From an uncultured Lachnospiraceae bacterium (GTDB taxonomy: Bacteria; Bacillota; Clostridia; Lachnospirales; Lachnospiraceae): DNA of 19,414 bases. Position 1 is the first letter of the stretch; each line of letters starts with the position of its first letter. Made by a program: the position numbers and the translations under genes. A model generated the notes under the pieces. It ran no database searches. It saw only the letters and a program-made list of their open reading frames with translations, and was not told the DNA's origin. The stretch is taken from the NCBI GenBank assembly GCA_910585765.1, contig CAJUES010000062.1:349-19762 (forward strand), written 5' to 3'. This document shows, one piece after another, positions 1 through 6,857 of the stretch.

Positions 1-32
1 GACTGGAGTTCAGACGTGTGCTCTTCCGATCT
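1..32 (+). other. Illumina TruSeq adapter left on contig end
   Basis: Bases 1-32 match the 3' 32 bases of the Illumina TruSeq read-2 adapter (ending GCTCTTCCGATCT). This is library sequence, not genomic DNA. It shows that the window starts at a contig end and that any open frame beginning in it has an artificial N-terminus. Confidence 0.97.
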
Positions 33-72
33 GTGCCAGATATTAAAAACCGAGAAAATGGAGGATAAGAAA

Positions 73-837
73 ATGGCAGTACAGGAACAGGAAAGCAACA
101 AGGAGGTAAAAGATACTATGGAAAAGCCTGTTGAGACAGCGGCGGAAAATGCCGAAAGCAATCTGCCCCCTATATCAAAAGACAGCCCCTATGCAGTATT
201 AGCTAGGAAGGACGGTTATCAACTGAATATGCAGATATGTGGGGATATGTCAACCATGCGGTCAGATGGTTGCAGGCTGTATTTAACAGATATTCAGACA
301 GGAAAGTTATATATTTCCAGTTCATCAGAGATTACAATTTCAAAAGCAAAGATATTGTCCGCTTGTGACCACTCTGTGATGAACGTATTATCAAATTTCA
401 TTGTCGATTTTAGTGAGAATGATAAGAAAAAAGCGTTCGACCGGGCAAAACACTTTCTGGAGGTGGTAACGAATATAACAAATATGCCGTCTTCTCGGTG
501 TATTGAGGATATCCTTAATGATGTTGTTGACTCTATAAAGACAAAAGCAAGTGAGGCAAATGCAAGTGGTGATTCTTCCGGTAATTATAAGTATGACGTA
601 CAGGAAGGTACTGTCTCTGTTATATCCGACCAGTTTCAGAAACTTTTGGACGAAATAGACGCAGGCTGTACAAAAACTGTATTCTGCAAGAAACTGAGAA
701 TGGTTGAACAGCATTATGGAAAGACCATTATCATAAGCAACAGGAGCGGTACGGGATACGGTTTTAACGATACCAATAATAGAAGGTACTATAAGTTTGT
801 AGCCGACTTGTTCAAGACGGACATTGCGGAGGCTTAA
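73..837 (+). CDS. Mobile-element protein of unknown function
   Basis: I do not recognise this 254-residue protein. The start at ATG 73 is preferred over ATG 58 because GGAGG at 60-64 lies 8 bases before it; the open frame further upstream is adapter. The first 40 residues are rich in Glu, Asn and Lys and look disordered. They are followed by a folded-looking region with alternating strands (about 45-110), a helical stretch (about 115-165), a low-complexity Ser/Asn/Gly linker near 170-185, and a compact C-terminal part with a Gly/Asn-rich turn and an RRYYKF motif. No signal peptide or membrane segment is visible. It is the first of a closely packed operon: the methyltransferase start codon follows its stop by one base, and that gene's GGAGG lies within this gene. 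A nucleic-acid-related role is only a guess from context. Confidence 0.7.
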   Translation: MAVQEQESNKEVKDTMEKPVETAAENAESNLPPISKDSPYAVLARKDGYQLNMQICGDMSTMRSDGCRLYLTDIQTGKLYISSSSEITISKAKILSACDHSVMNVLSNFIVDFSENDKKKAFDRAKHFLEVVTNITNMPSSRCIEDILNDVVDSIKTKASEANASGDSSGNYKYDVQEGTVSVISDQFQKLLDEIDAGCTKTVFCKKLRMVEQHYGKTIIISNRSGTGYGFNDTNNRRYYKFVADLFKTDIAEA

Positions 838-838
838 T

Positions 839-2032
839 ATGAGTACATATAATCTTTTGAATGGATATGTGGGGAGCAAGGCTCCCTACATATCCAAAAT
901 AAAAGCATTGTTTGACGATTCCTGTACCAAATATATTGAACCGTATTGTGGTGGTGCCGGAGTCTACTTTTCAAATTATAATGGGAAGTATGAAAAGGAA
1001 TGGATAAATGATAGTAACCTGAATATTGCCATTCTTTATAAATCGCTCACTAAACCGGAAACCAGAGAGGATACAATAAAAGCATTACTGGACATAAAAA
1101 AACCGGATGACTTTGGAACTGCACAGACGCAGTTCCAAAGAGCGAAAAAAGAAATGCTTAAATTGTCTGCCGATTCCCAGTTGCATTATTCAAATTCTGG
1201 TGAGTGGCTTAATGATGATGTGATGGTTAAAGTTGCAAGGAATACATTTCTGGCTTACTCCCAGTCTTTTAACTGTTCGGCGGCCAGTTATTCCAAAAAT
1301 AAATCGGACGAGAAATATCGGTATGAAGTCAGACGGAATCTTGCTAATGTCATGGAGCGGTTGGAGACCAAACCACATGTTACATGCTTTGACGGACTGG
1401 AAATTATAAAACGCTTTAGCGGACAACCGGAAATACAATTTCTGATAGACTGGCCTTATGTTGGACTTTACAGAAGGCAGTCTAAACTTTATCAAAGTGA
1501 AATGGCTGACCTGTATTCGCATATGATAGGAGCTATCGCTTTGAGCCATAGCAAAGCGGCAGTTGTGATGTGTGGGTACCGTTCTCCCAGAGAAGAAATC
1601 CCTACAATCTACGATGCTGTTCTGACTGGAGAAGAATGGCGCTGTTTCAAAATTGCTGATGCGCCGTCACAGTGTATGGTTGTGAAAGCTGGCGAGAAAA
1701 AAGCCAAGGCAACAGAATATGTCTGGACAAACCGTGTGCCGGAACGTGCCGGATTGTATGTTTCTCTGCATGACTACAAAGAAAAAATGACACTCAGTGA
1801 ATACTGGGAGAAGATATATGAGGCTGGCAGGACTGGGATGTTGCCGCCAGATGAAATGCTGGAATATGAATATACTTATAAGAAGTTTTTCAAAAAAGGT
1901 TTATTCAATACGAAAGATACAGAACGTGCAATAAAGGAAGTAAAAAACAGGCACATGAAGGAAAAATTGATTCTGTTGACTAATGAATTGGCATTCCGAA
2001 ATTCTGAATCAATGGATAATGTCATAAACTAA
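839..2032 (+). CDS. D12-class (Dam-like) DNA N6-adenine methyltransferase, variant catalytic motif
   Basis: This 397-residue protein fits the D12 (MethyltransfD12/Dam) family, which transfers a methyl group from S-adenosylmethionine to adenine N6. The N-terminal YVGSKAPY (residues 10-17) matches the family's N-terminal G-x-K motif, and IEPYCGGAG (33-41) is SAM-binding motif I. The position of catalytic motif IV, normally DPPY, reads DWPYVG (D204-W205-P206-Y207). Residues 208 onward keep the G-x-Y-x context expected after motif IV. ATG 839 is chosen because GGAGG at 828-832 lies 6 bases before it; the upstream in-frame TTG at 824 would overlap that site. The C-terminal 120 residues are Lys/Glu-rich helices, possibly a target-recognition or accessory part. 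No restriction enzyme is visible nearby, so it is probably a solitary methylase of the mobile element. Family assignment is fairly sure; activity is uncertain. Confidence 0.82.
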   Translation: MSTYNLLNGYVGSKAPYISKIKALFDDSCTKYIEPYCGGAGVYFSNYNGKYEKEWINDSNLNIAILYKSLTKPETREDTIKALLDIKKPDDFGTAQTQFQRAKKEMLKLSADSQLHYSNSGEWLNDDVMVKVARNTFLAYSQSFNCSAASYSKNKSDEKYRYEVRRNLANVMERLETKPHVTCFDGLEIIKRFSGQPEIQFLIDWPYVGLYRRQSKLYQSEMADLYSHMIGAIALSHSKAAVVMCGYRSPREEIPTIYDAVLTGEEWRCFKIADAPSQCMVVKAGEKKAKATEYVWTNRVPERAGLYVSLHDYKEKMTLSEYWEKIYEAGRTGMLPPDEMLEYEYTYKKFFKKGLFNTKDTERAIKEVKNRHMKEKLILLTNELAFRNSESMDNVIN

Positions 2033-2053
2033 AGCAAGGAAAAAGAGGTAGGA

Positions 2054-2254
2054 ATGTATATGAAAAATGAGACATGCATACATATTGAAACTGCCTACAA
2101 AAAGAAAAAAGTGAAAGTCAATTTGAGATTTTCGGAAGAAACGAATGATAAGAATGCCCAATACTTTTATGACCATTTAAAGAAAATTTATATGGAAAAA
2201 AGCGAACCAAAGGCTTTTATCCCGGACATATCGGCGTTAAAATGTAATGGATAG
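2054..2254 (+). CDS. Small basic protein of unknown function
   Basis: A 66-residue Lys-rich protein lies between the methyltransferase (21-base gap) and the recombinase. GAGG at 2045-2048 and AGGA at 2050-2053 could serve either ATG 2054 or ATG 2060. The pattern is a short strand, a KKKKVKVNLRF strand, then a helix (YFYDHLKKIYMEK). I do not recognise the family. Small basic proteins next to serine recombinases are sometimes recombination directionality factors, but nothing in this sequence shows that. Confidence 0.6.
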   Translation: MYMKNETCIHIETAYKKKKVKVNLRFSEETNDKNAQYFYDHLKKIYMEKSEPKAFIPDISALKCNG

Positions 2255-2273
2255 GAACTGTATAGAATAAGGA

Positions 2274-2304
2274 CGTGCCCATGGTAATAAAAAACATGGG
2301 CACG
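2274..2304 (+). terminator. Perfect 10-bp stem-loop between small gene and recombinase
   Basis: CGTGCCCATG (2274-2283) and CATGGGCACG (2295-2304) are exact inverted repeats around an 11-base A-rich loop, followed by CTATTTTA. The structure resembles an intrinsic terminator with a short U tract. It sits 10 bases before the AAGGAGG that serves the recombinase, so it could attenuate recombinase expression or act as a protein-binding site. Confidence 0.55.
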
Positions 2305-2323
2305 CTATTTTAAGGAGGAAAAT

Positions 2324-4021
2324 ATGGAAAGCAAAAAGGTCAGGACACTATTGAGGGTATCATCAAAACAACAACTACATGAGGATGATATACCACTGCA
2401 AAGGGAAGAAACTAAAAATTATATAGCAAAACACCAAGACTGGATATTCGATAAGGAGTACATTGAGAAAGCGGTATCAGCATATAAAAATGGAGTTGAG
2501 GATAGGGAAGTCCTCATGCAGATTAAGGAAGATGCCGAAAATAAAGAATTTGACATTCTCCTTACATACATGACCGACAGGATAGGACGAAGGGAAGAAT
2601 ACAGTTTTTACATTAACGCATTATATAAAGCTGGTATAGAGGTCTGGACTGTTAAGGATGGCAAAATAAAAAATGATGAGCATACAGACAGTTTGATTAC
2701 ATATATCCGATTCTGGCAGAATGAAGAAGAAAGCCGGAAGTTAAGCAAAAGGGTAAAGGATGCCTTAATCGACCAGGTGGAAAAGGGGCGGTTTGTAGGA
2801 GGCAAAGCCCCTTACGGATATCAGCTTGTAGAAACGTCTGAAAAAGATTCGCACAAGCGAAATCTGCATAAAATGGAGATTGTAGAGCATCAGGCAGAAG
2901 TTGTGCGGAAGATATATGACCTGTACATACATAAAGGATATGGATATGAAAAAATAGCAAAAGAATTGAACAAAGCAGGAATACCAGCTATTACAGCGGA
3001 CAAGTGGAAAAACGGCACGGTATGCAGTATATTGAAGAACCCTATTTACATGGGGTATTATTCAATACACCGCCGGGAAAAGGGGAAGAACTTTAGAAGG
3101 CTTGACCGTAAAGAATGGATATTGTCAAAGGAGCAGGTCAAAGATATCGTGATTGTTCCGCAACCTGACTGGGAGAAAGCGCAGGAAATCAGGGAGTCAA
3201 GGAAAGCGCATTTAGAGGAAAAGAAAAAGAAAACGCTTGCTTTATATGAAGAACAGTATTCGGCACCGTTCAATCCGAGAGGAAAACTTTCATTATTGGG
3301 AATTGCGTATTGCGGTTATTGTGGCAAGCGTCTAAAAAGTGCCGGATATAACAACCACTGGGTCACAAAGGACGGAACAGAGAAAGTGTCCTGCATAGGC
3401 AGATACGGATGTCAGGAAAAATGCGCCGAAAGAAGTTATTATTCACAGGATTTTTTAGAGAGTGTCGTGTTTGAAGTGGTTGAGAACTATTTGGAACGGC
3501 TGAAAGAGGTAAACGTTTCAGACGAGTTAAATGAAATGAAAAAACAGAAAATGTTGCGCATTGAAAAAGAGCAAAAAAGAATAGCAAAGGAGACAGACAA
3601 AAAAACAAGGGATATTAAAACTCTGGAAGATGCACTGCCGGAAGCGTTTCGGGGGGAAAGTGGAATTACTGTTGAACGGTTGTCACGAATGATAGATGAA
3701 AAGGAAAAAGAATTAGCGGAGTTGGAGCAGGACAGACTAAGGTTGCAGGAACAGATAGCGCAAGCCAGTATTACCTATGAAGAGTTTTCAAAATTTCTTG
3801 ATATTGCGCCTAACTGGAAACAGGTATTTAAAGAGTCAGACATTCCCACAAAAAGAATGTTGCTGGCATCACTGATAGAAAGGATTGACGTAAAGGACGA
3901 GGATATCAGTATTAAATTCAGGATTAGAATTGAGGATTTTGAGAAACATTCTGGTGACGGGGAGAAAATACTCGAAACTGTTGGCTCGGATACCATTCCG
4001 TGTACACGCGGTTCAGCGTGA
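2324..4021 (+). CDS. Large serine recombinase (integrase) with a host-derived C-terminal end
   Basis: A 565-residue large serine recombinase that would carry out integration and excision of the element. The N-terminal resolvase domain (about 5-145) carries the RVS motif with the expected nucleophile S13; the residue two before R11 is Leu rather than the usual Tyr. A recombinase domain follows (about 165-275, GGKAPYGYQ then KAGIPA...W...T). The zinc ribbon has C330-x2-C333 and a second cluster at C357, C363 and C367, and a long coiled coil lies at about 395-500. Length is normal for the family. AAGGAGG at 2312-2318 lies 5 bases before ATG 2324. The frame continues past the element boundary near 3990, so about residues 557-565 and the TGA stop come from the antisense strand of the interrupted gene. 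In the excised circular form the protein should therefore end differently. Confidence 0.93.
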   Translation: MESKKVRTLLRVSSKQQLHEDDIPLQREETKNYIAKHQDWIFDKEYIEKAVSAYKNGVEDREVLMQIKEDAENKEFDILLTYMTDRIGRREEYSFYINALYKAGIEVWTVKDGKIKNDEHTDSLITYIRFWQNEEESRKLSKRVKDALIDQVEKGRFVGGKAPYGYQLVETSEKDSHKRNLHKMEIVEHQAEVVRKIYDLYIHKGYGYEKIAKELNKAGIPAITADKWKNGTVCSILKNPIYMGYYSIHRREKGKNFRRLDRKEWILSKEQVKDIVIVPQPDWEKAQEIRESRKAHLEEKKKKTLALYEEQYSAPFNPRGKLSLLGIAYCGYCGKRLKSAGYNNHWVTKDGTEKVSCIGRYGCQEKCAERSYYSQDFLESVVFEVVENYLERLKEVNVSDELNEMKKQKMLRIEKEQKRIAKETDKKTRDIKTLEDALPEAFRGESGITVERLSRMIDEKEKELAELEQDRLRLQEQIAQASITYEEFSKFLDIAPNWKQVFKESDIPTKRMLLASLIERIDVKDEDISIKFRIRIEDFEKHSGDGEKILETVGSDTIPCTRGSA

Positions 4022-4673
4022 ACGACATGATCGCCAGCGTGTTGGCGTATATCGTGTTCTCGGGCCACGTCGCATAGATCTCGGACGACACGACATTCTT
4101 GATGTAGTCCGTGTAGCGCACATAGTAATTGGGCGCGGAGGAGTCCTGCGGAACACCGTCGTGCACGATGACAAATTCGGGGATCACGACGCGGCTCAGG
4201 ACGATCTCGCCGCTCTCATCCATCGGCTTGATCTCGTCCTCGGGTATTTTTGGCGGGTATTCGCCATACAATGTATGGTCAGGTATGACGATGTCGTCTT
4301 CGGTCTCCCCCGGAGGTTCGACCTCGATCGGATTCATGGTGACGGGCTGTACAGCCGTGACATCGGGAAGGATCTCTGTGCCGGAGATATACACGGGTTC
4401 ATATCCCGGGGCTGTGACGGAGATATTGTATTCTGAGTAGGGCTGGACATCACTGATCTCTGTGCTGTAGGACAGATTGGGGGCAGGAAGCGATATCGTG
4501 GAGGTCTGTCCGGAGTCGTCGGTGGTAAGTGTCTGAACGACGGCGTCCGGATCTCCGGAGTAAGATATCGTGATAGTGGCATTATTTACGGGGATAAAGC
4601 CCAGCGATGACGTGACGCTGATGGTTAGATCTCCGGAGTAGGCCGGGGTTTCGGCTTTCATAATATTAGACAT
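3924..4673 (-). pseudogene. 5' part of SpoIID-like/peptidoglycan-binding protein gene, cut by the element
   Basis: The protein begins with a beta-sandwich of the carboxypeptidase-regulatory/PEGA kind (about residues 10-105, including APGYEPV), then an acidic Pro-rich linker. It then enters a conserved block with VHDGVP, APNYYVRYTDYIKNV, SEIYATWPENTIYANTLA and LNRVYTEWY. That block belongs to Clostridia proteins usually annotated as peptidoglycan-binding, where a SpoIID-like domain is followed by a PG-binding repeat. Here host coding ends after Y228, and 21 foreign residues follow to a stop at 3924. Both the rest of the SpoIID-like domain and the binding repeat are missing. The start is ATG 4673 because AGGGG lies just before it. 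The gene follows typA on the same strand. The remaining 3' half presumably lies beyond the left end of the element. Confidence 0.8.
3984..3996. other. Probable attachment-site junction (attR or attL) of the element
   Basis: Read on the minus strand, the host gene codes sensibly up to the Tyr codon at 3990-3992 (end of VYTEWY), where homologues known to me continue with unrelated residues. Beyond it comes recombinase-gene sequence. The crossover therefore lies within a few bases of 3990. The exact core dinucleotide cannot be set without the other end or an uninterrupted relative. Confidence 0.65.
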
Positions 4674-4679
4674 AAAAAT

Positions 4680-4712
4680 CCCCTGCATATTTTTTTATAA
4701 TATATGCAGGGG
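4680..4712 (-). terminator. typA terminator whose 3' arm holds the next gene's ribosome-binding site
   Basis: CCCCTGCATAT (4680-4690) and ATATGCAGGGG (4702-4712) form a perfect 11-bp stem with an 11-base A/T-only loop. Read on the minus strand it lies 25 bases after the typA stop and is followed by ATTTTTAT, a fair U tract. The 3' arm ends in GCAGGGG, which is also the Shine-Dalgarno sequence of the downstream gene at 4673. Confidence 0.7.
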
Positions 4713-4737
4713 AAGCGTTCGTGTTACTTTATATAAT

Positions 4738-6567
4738 TTATTTCTTCATTCCGGCGCGCTTTCTCAGAGTGGGATCGAGGATCTTCTTGCGGATGCGCAG
4801 GTTCTCGGGAGTGACCTCGAGAAGCTCGTCCGTATCGATGAAGTCGAGCGCCTGTTCCAGACTTAGGATCTTGGGCGGAGTGAGTCGAAGCGCCTCGTCG
4901 GCACTTGAAGAACGTGTGTTTGTCAACTGTTTCTTCTTGCACACGTTGAGCTCGATATCCTCGCCTTTTCCGTTCTGGCCGACGACCATGCCGGAGTATA
5001 CCTTCTCGCCGGGACTGATGAACAGCGTGCCGCGCTCCTGCGCGTTGTACAGACCGTAGGTGATCGCCTCGCCCGCCTCAAACGCGATCAGGGAGCCCTG
5101 TTTGCGGTATTGTATGTCGCCCTTGTAGGGACCGTAACCGTCAAATATCGTATTTAAGATGCCGTTTCCCTTGGTGTCTGTCATGAACTCGCCGCGGTAG
5201 CCGATCAGACCGCGCGACGGGATGGAAAACTCCAGGCGGGCATAGCCGCCGCTTGCCTTGCCCATGTTCTGCAGTTCGCCCTTTCTCTGGCTCAGTTTCT
5301 CGATGACAGTGCCGGAAAATTCTTCGGGGACATCGACGTAGGCGAGTTCCATCGGCTCCAGCCTTTTGCCGTTCTCGTCCGTTTTATACAGCACTTCCGC
5401 TTTGCTGACAGCAAACTCAAAACCTTCGCGGCGCATATTTTCGATCAGAACGGAGAGATGCAGCTCGCCGCGCCCGGAAACCTTGAAGGAATCAGCGCTG
5501 TCTGTCTCCTCGACGCGCAGCGATACGTCCGTGTTGAGCTCCTTGAACAGCCTGTCACGGATGTGGCGGCTGGTCACGTACTTTCCCTCCTGTCCGGCGA
5601 GCGGTGAGTCGTTCACGATAAACTGCATGGCGATCGTGGGCTCGCTGATCTTCTGGAACGGAATGGGAACCACGTTGTCGACGGCGCAGAGCGTGTCGCC
5701 GATATGGATATCCGAGATACCGGATATGGCGACGATCGAGCCGATGCCGGCTTCCCTGACATCGACCTTGTTCAGCCCGTCGAACTCATAGAGTTTGCTG
5801 ACTTTTACCTTCTTCTGCTTGTCCGGTTCGTGGTGGTTGCAGATGATGACCTCCTGATTGACGGCGATCGTGCCATTGTCAACCTTGCCGACACCGATGC
5901 GCCCCACATACTCGTTGTAGTCGATGGTGCTGATCAGCACCTGCGTGCCTGCCTCGGGATCGCCCTCCGGCGCGGGGATATAGTCGAGGATCGTCTCAAA
6001 CAGCGGTGTCATGTCGACGCCTGCGCCGTCCTCGTCCAGAGACGCGATCCCTGTTTTTGCGGAGGCGTACACGAAAGGGCAGTCGAGCTGGGAATCGTCC
6101 GCGTCCAGCTCGAGAAAGAGTTCGAGCACTTCCTCGACAACCTCGGAAGGGCGCGCCTCCGGCCGGTCGATCTTGTTGATGCAGACGATGACGGGGAGCC
6201 TGAGCTCGAGCGCCTTTCTGAGCACGAATTTGGTCTGCGGCATGGCGCCCTCAAACGCGTCGACGACAAGAATAACACCGTTTACCATTTTGAGGACGCG
6301 CTCAACCTCGCCGCCGAAGTCGGCATGTCCCGGGGTGTCGATGATGTTGATCTTGGTATTTTTATACATAACAGCTGTATTTTTTGATAAAATCGTGATG
6401 CCGCGCTCCCGCTCAATGTCGTTGGAATCCATGACGCGCTCGGCAATCTCCTGGTTTTCGCGGAACACACCGCTCTGCTTGAGCAGTTCGTCCACGAGCG
6501 TCGTCTTGCCATGGTCGACATGGGCAATGATCGCTACGTTTCTGACATCTTCTCTTTTCTGTATCAT
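4738..6567 (-). CDS. typA: TypA/BipA ribosome-associated translational GTPase
   Basis: A 609-residue TypA/BipA, the usual length. This EF-G-like GTPase binds the ribosome and helps 50S assembly and stress adaptation. Visible G motifs are AHVDHGKTT (15-23, P-loop), RERGIT (53-58, switch I), DTPGH (77-81), NKID (131-134) and SAKTG. Domain II begins near the TIDYNEYVGRIGVG stretch. The later GRGELHLSVLIENMRREG and the C-terminal SRGLIGYRGEFMTDTKGNG signatures are TypA-specific. The start is ATG 6567 with GGAGG 10 bases upstream; a longer in-frame reading to 6672 would run through the promoter and is rejected. The gene is monocistronic or weakly coupled to the disrupted gene after it, with a terminator between them. 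The 70-base leader holds a 9-bp hairpin at 6599-6620. Confidence 0.97.
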   Translation of the reverse strand: MIQKREDVRNVAIIAHVDHGKTTLVDELLKQSGVFRENQEIAERVMDSNDIERERGITILSKNTAVMYKNTKINIIDTPGHADFGGEVERVLKMVNGVILVVDAFEGAMPQTKFVLRKALELRLPVIVCINKIDRPEARPSEVVEEVLELFLELDADDSQLDCPFVYASAKTGIASLDEDGAGVDMTPLFETILDYIPAPEGDPEAGTQVLISTIDYNEYVGRIGVGKVDNGTIAVNQEVIICNHHEPDKQKKVKVSKLYEFDGLNKVDVREAGIGSIVAISGISDIHIGDTLCAVDNVVPIPFQKISEPTIAMQFIVNDSPLAGQEGKYVTSRHIRDRLFKELNTDVSLRVEETDSADSFKVSGRGELHLSVLIENMRREGFEFAVSKAEVLYKTDENGKRLEPMELAYVDVPEEFSGTVIEKLSQRKGELQNMGKASGGYARLEFSIPSRGLIGYRGEFMTDTKGNGILNTIFDGYGPYKGDIQYRKQGSLIAFEAGEAITYGLYNAQERGTLFISPGEKVYSGMVVGQNGKGEDIELNVCKKKQLTNTRSSSADEALRLTPPKILSLEQALDFIDTDELLEVTPENLRIRKKILDPTLRKRAGMKK

Positions 6568-6598
6568 ATCGATAAATCCTCCATAATAATCCTCCGCA

Positions 6599-6620
6599 GT
6601 GTGAAAGTTCTCTTTCACAC
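6599..6620 (-). other. 9-bp stem-loop in the typA leader
   Basis: GTGTGAAAG (6599-6607) and CTTTCACAC (6612-6620) pair exactly around a 4-base loop. It lies between the typA promoter and its ribosome-binding site and has no U tract, so a role in mRNA stability or translation is more likely than termination. Confidence 0.5.
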
Positions 6621-6643
6621 CTTCCTCCTCAAACACGCACAAT

Positions 6644-6672
6644 AGTATAGCACTTACCTCTGTTTTTTGCAA
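6644..6672 (-). promoter_or_regulatory. Promoter of typA
   Basis: On the minus strand TTGCAA (6667-6672), a 17-base spacer and TATACT (6644-6649), preceded by TG for an extended -10. Transcription should start near 6637, giving a leader of about 70 bases. Confidence 0.75.
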
Positions 6673-6800
6673 TGTTAAAAAAACTTTTCTACGGCATTTC
6701 TCAAAAAGCGGCTTAAAGGGATACCGATCTGTGGCACATGGTGTCGAACCGTGTCGAAATGTAGCAAATAAGCGTTTTTCCTGCGATATTTCAAGCTTTA

Positions 6801-6830
6801 TTTACCGTATAAAGTGGCATATGATTTAAC
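6801..6830 (+). promoter_or_regulatory. Possible promoter of the SSB-like gene
   Basis: A good -10 box, TATGAT, lies at 6820-6825. The best-spaced -35 (TTTATT at 6797-6802, 17 bases upstream) is poor. Between this site and the typA promoter there is a direct repeat of GTGTCGAA at 6741-6748 and 6751-6758. Confidence 0.4.
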
Positions 6831-6857
6831 TACAAGAACGAAGGGAGAATGAAGAGA

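Larger units (their letters stand above)
33..3990 (+). mobile_element. Right-hand end of an integrated prophage/ICE-like element
   Basis: A block of four same-strand genes ends with a large serine recombinase that runs directly into a disrupted chromosomal gene. The block is visibly richer in A+T (codons such as AAA, ATA, TAT) than the DNA after 3990, where GCG, CTG, ATC and GAC codons dominate. A DNA methyltransferase, small unknown proteins and a terminal recombinase are typical cargo of prophages and integrative elements. The left end lies outside the window because the contig stops at the adapter. No capsid, relaxase or conjugation gene is visible, so phage and ICE cannot be told apart. 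The right boundary is inferred from where the coding of the interrupted minus-strand gene stops making sense. Confidence 0.8.

Noticed and set aside
16..72. N-terminal extension of the first gene
   Set aside because: It begins inside adapter sequence, and a clear ribosome-binding site supports ATG 73.
2324..4021. Toxin-antitoxin, CRISPR-Cas or restriction partner near the methyltransferase
   Set aside because: None of the four element genes shows nuclease, Cas or toxin motifs, and no regular repeat array occurs in the window.
3930..4436. Plus-strand open frame over the interrupted gene
   Set aside because: It is rich in Arg, Asp and His in an unstructured order, has no ribosome-binding site, and is antisense to a recognisable protein.
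5366..6586. Long plus-strand frames opposite typA
   Set aside because: They are shadows of typA codons, rich in Ser/Arg or Asp/Val, with no family resemblance.
6568..6672. 35-residue N-terminal extension of TypA
   Set aside because: It overlaps a good promoter and a leader hairpin, and TypA homologues begin near the MIQKREDVRNVAI residues.
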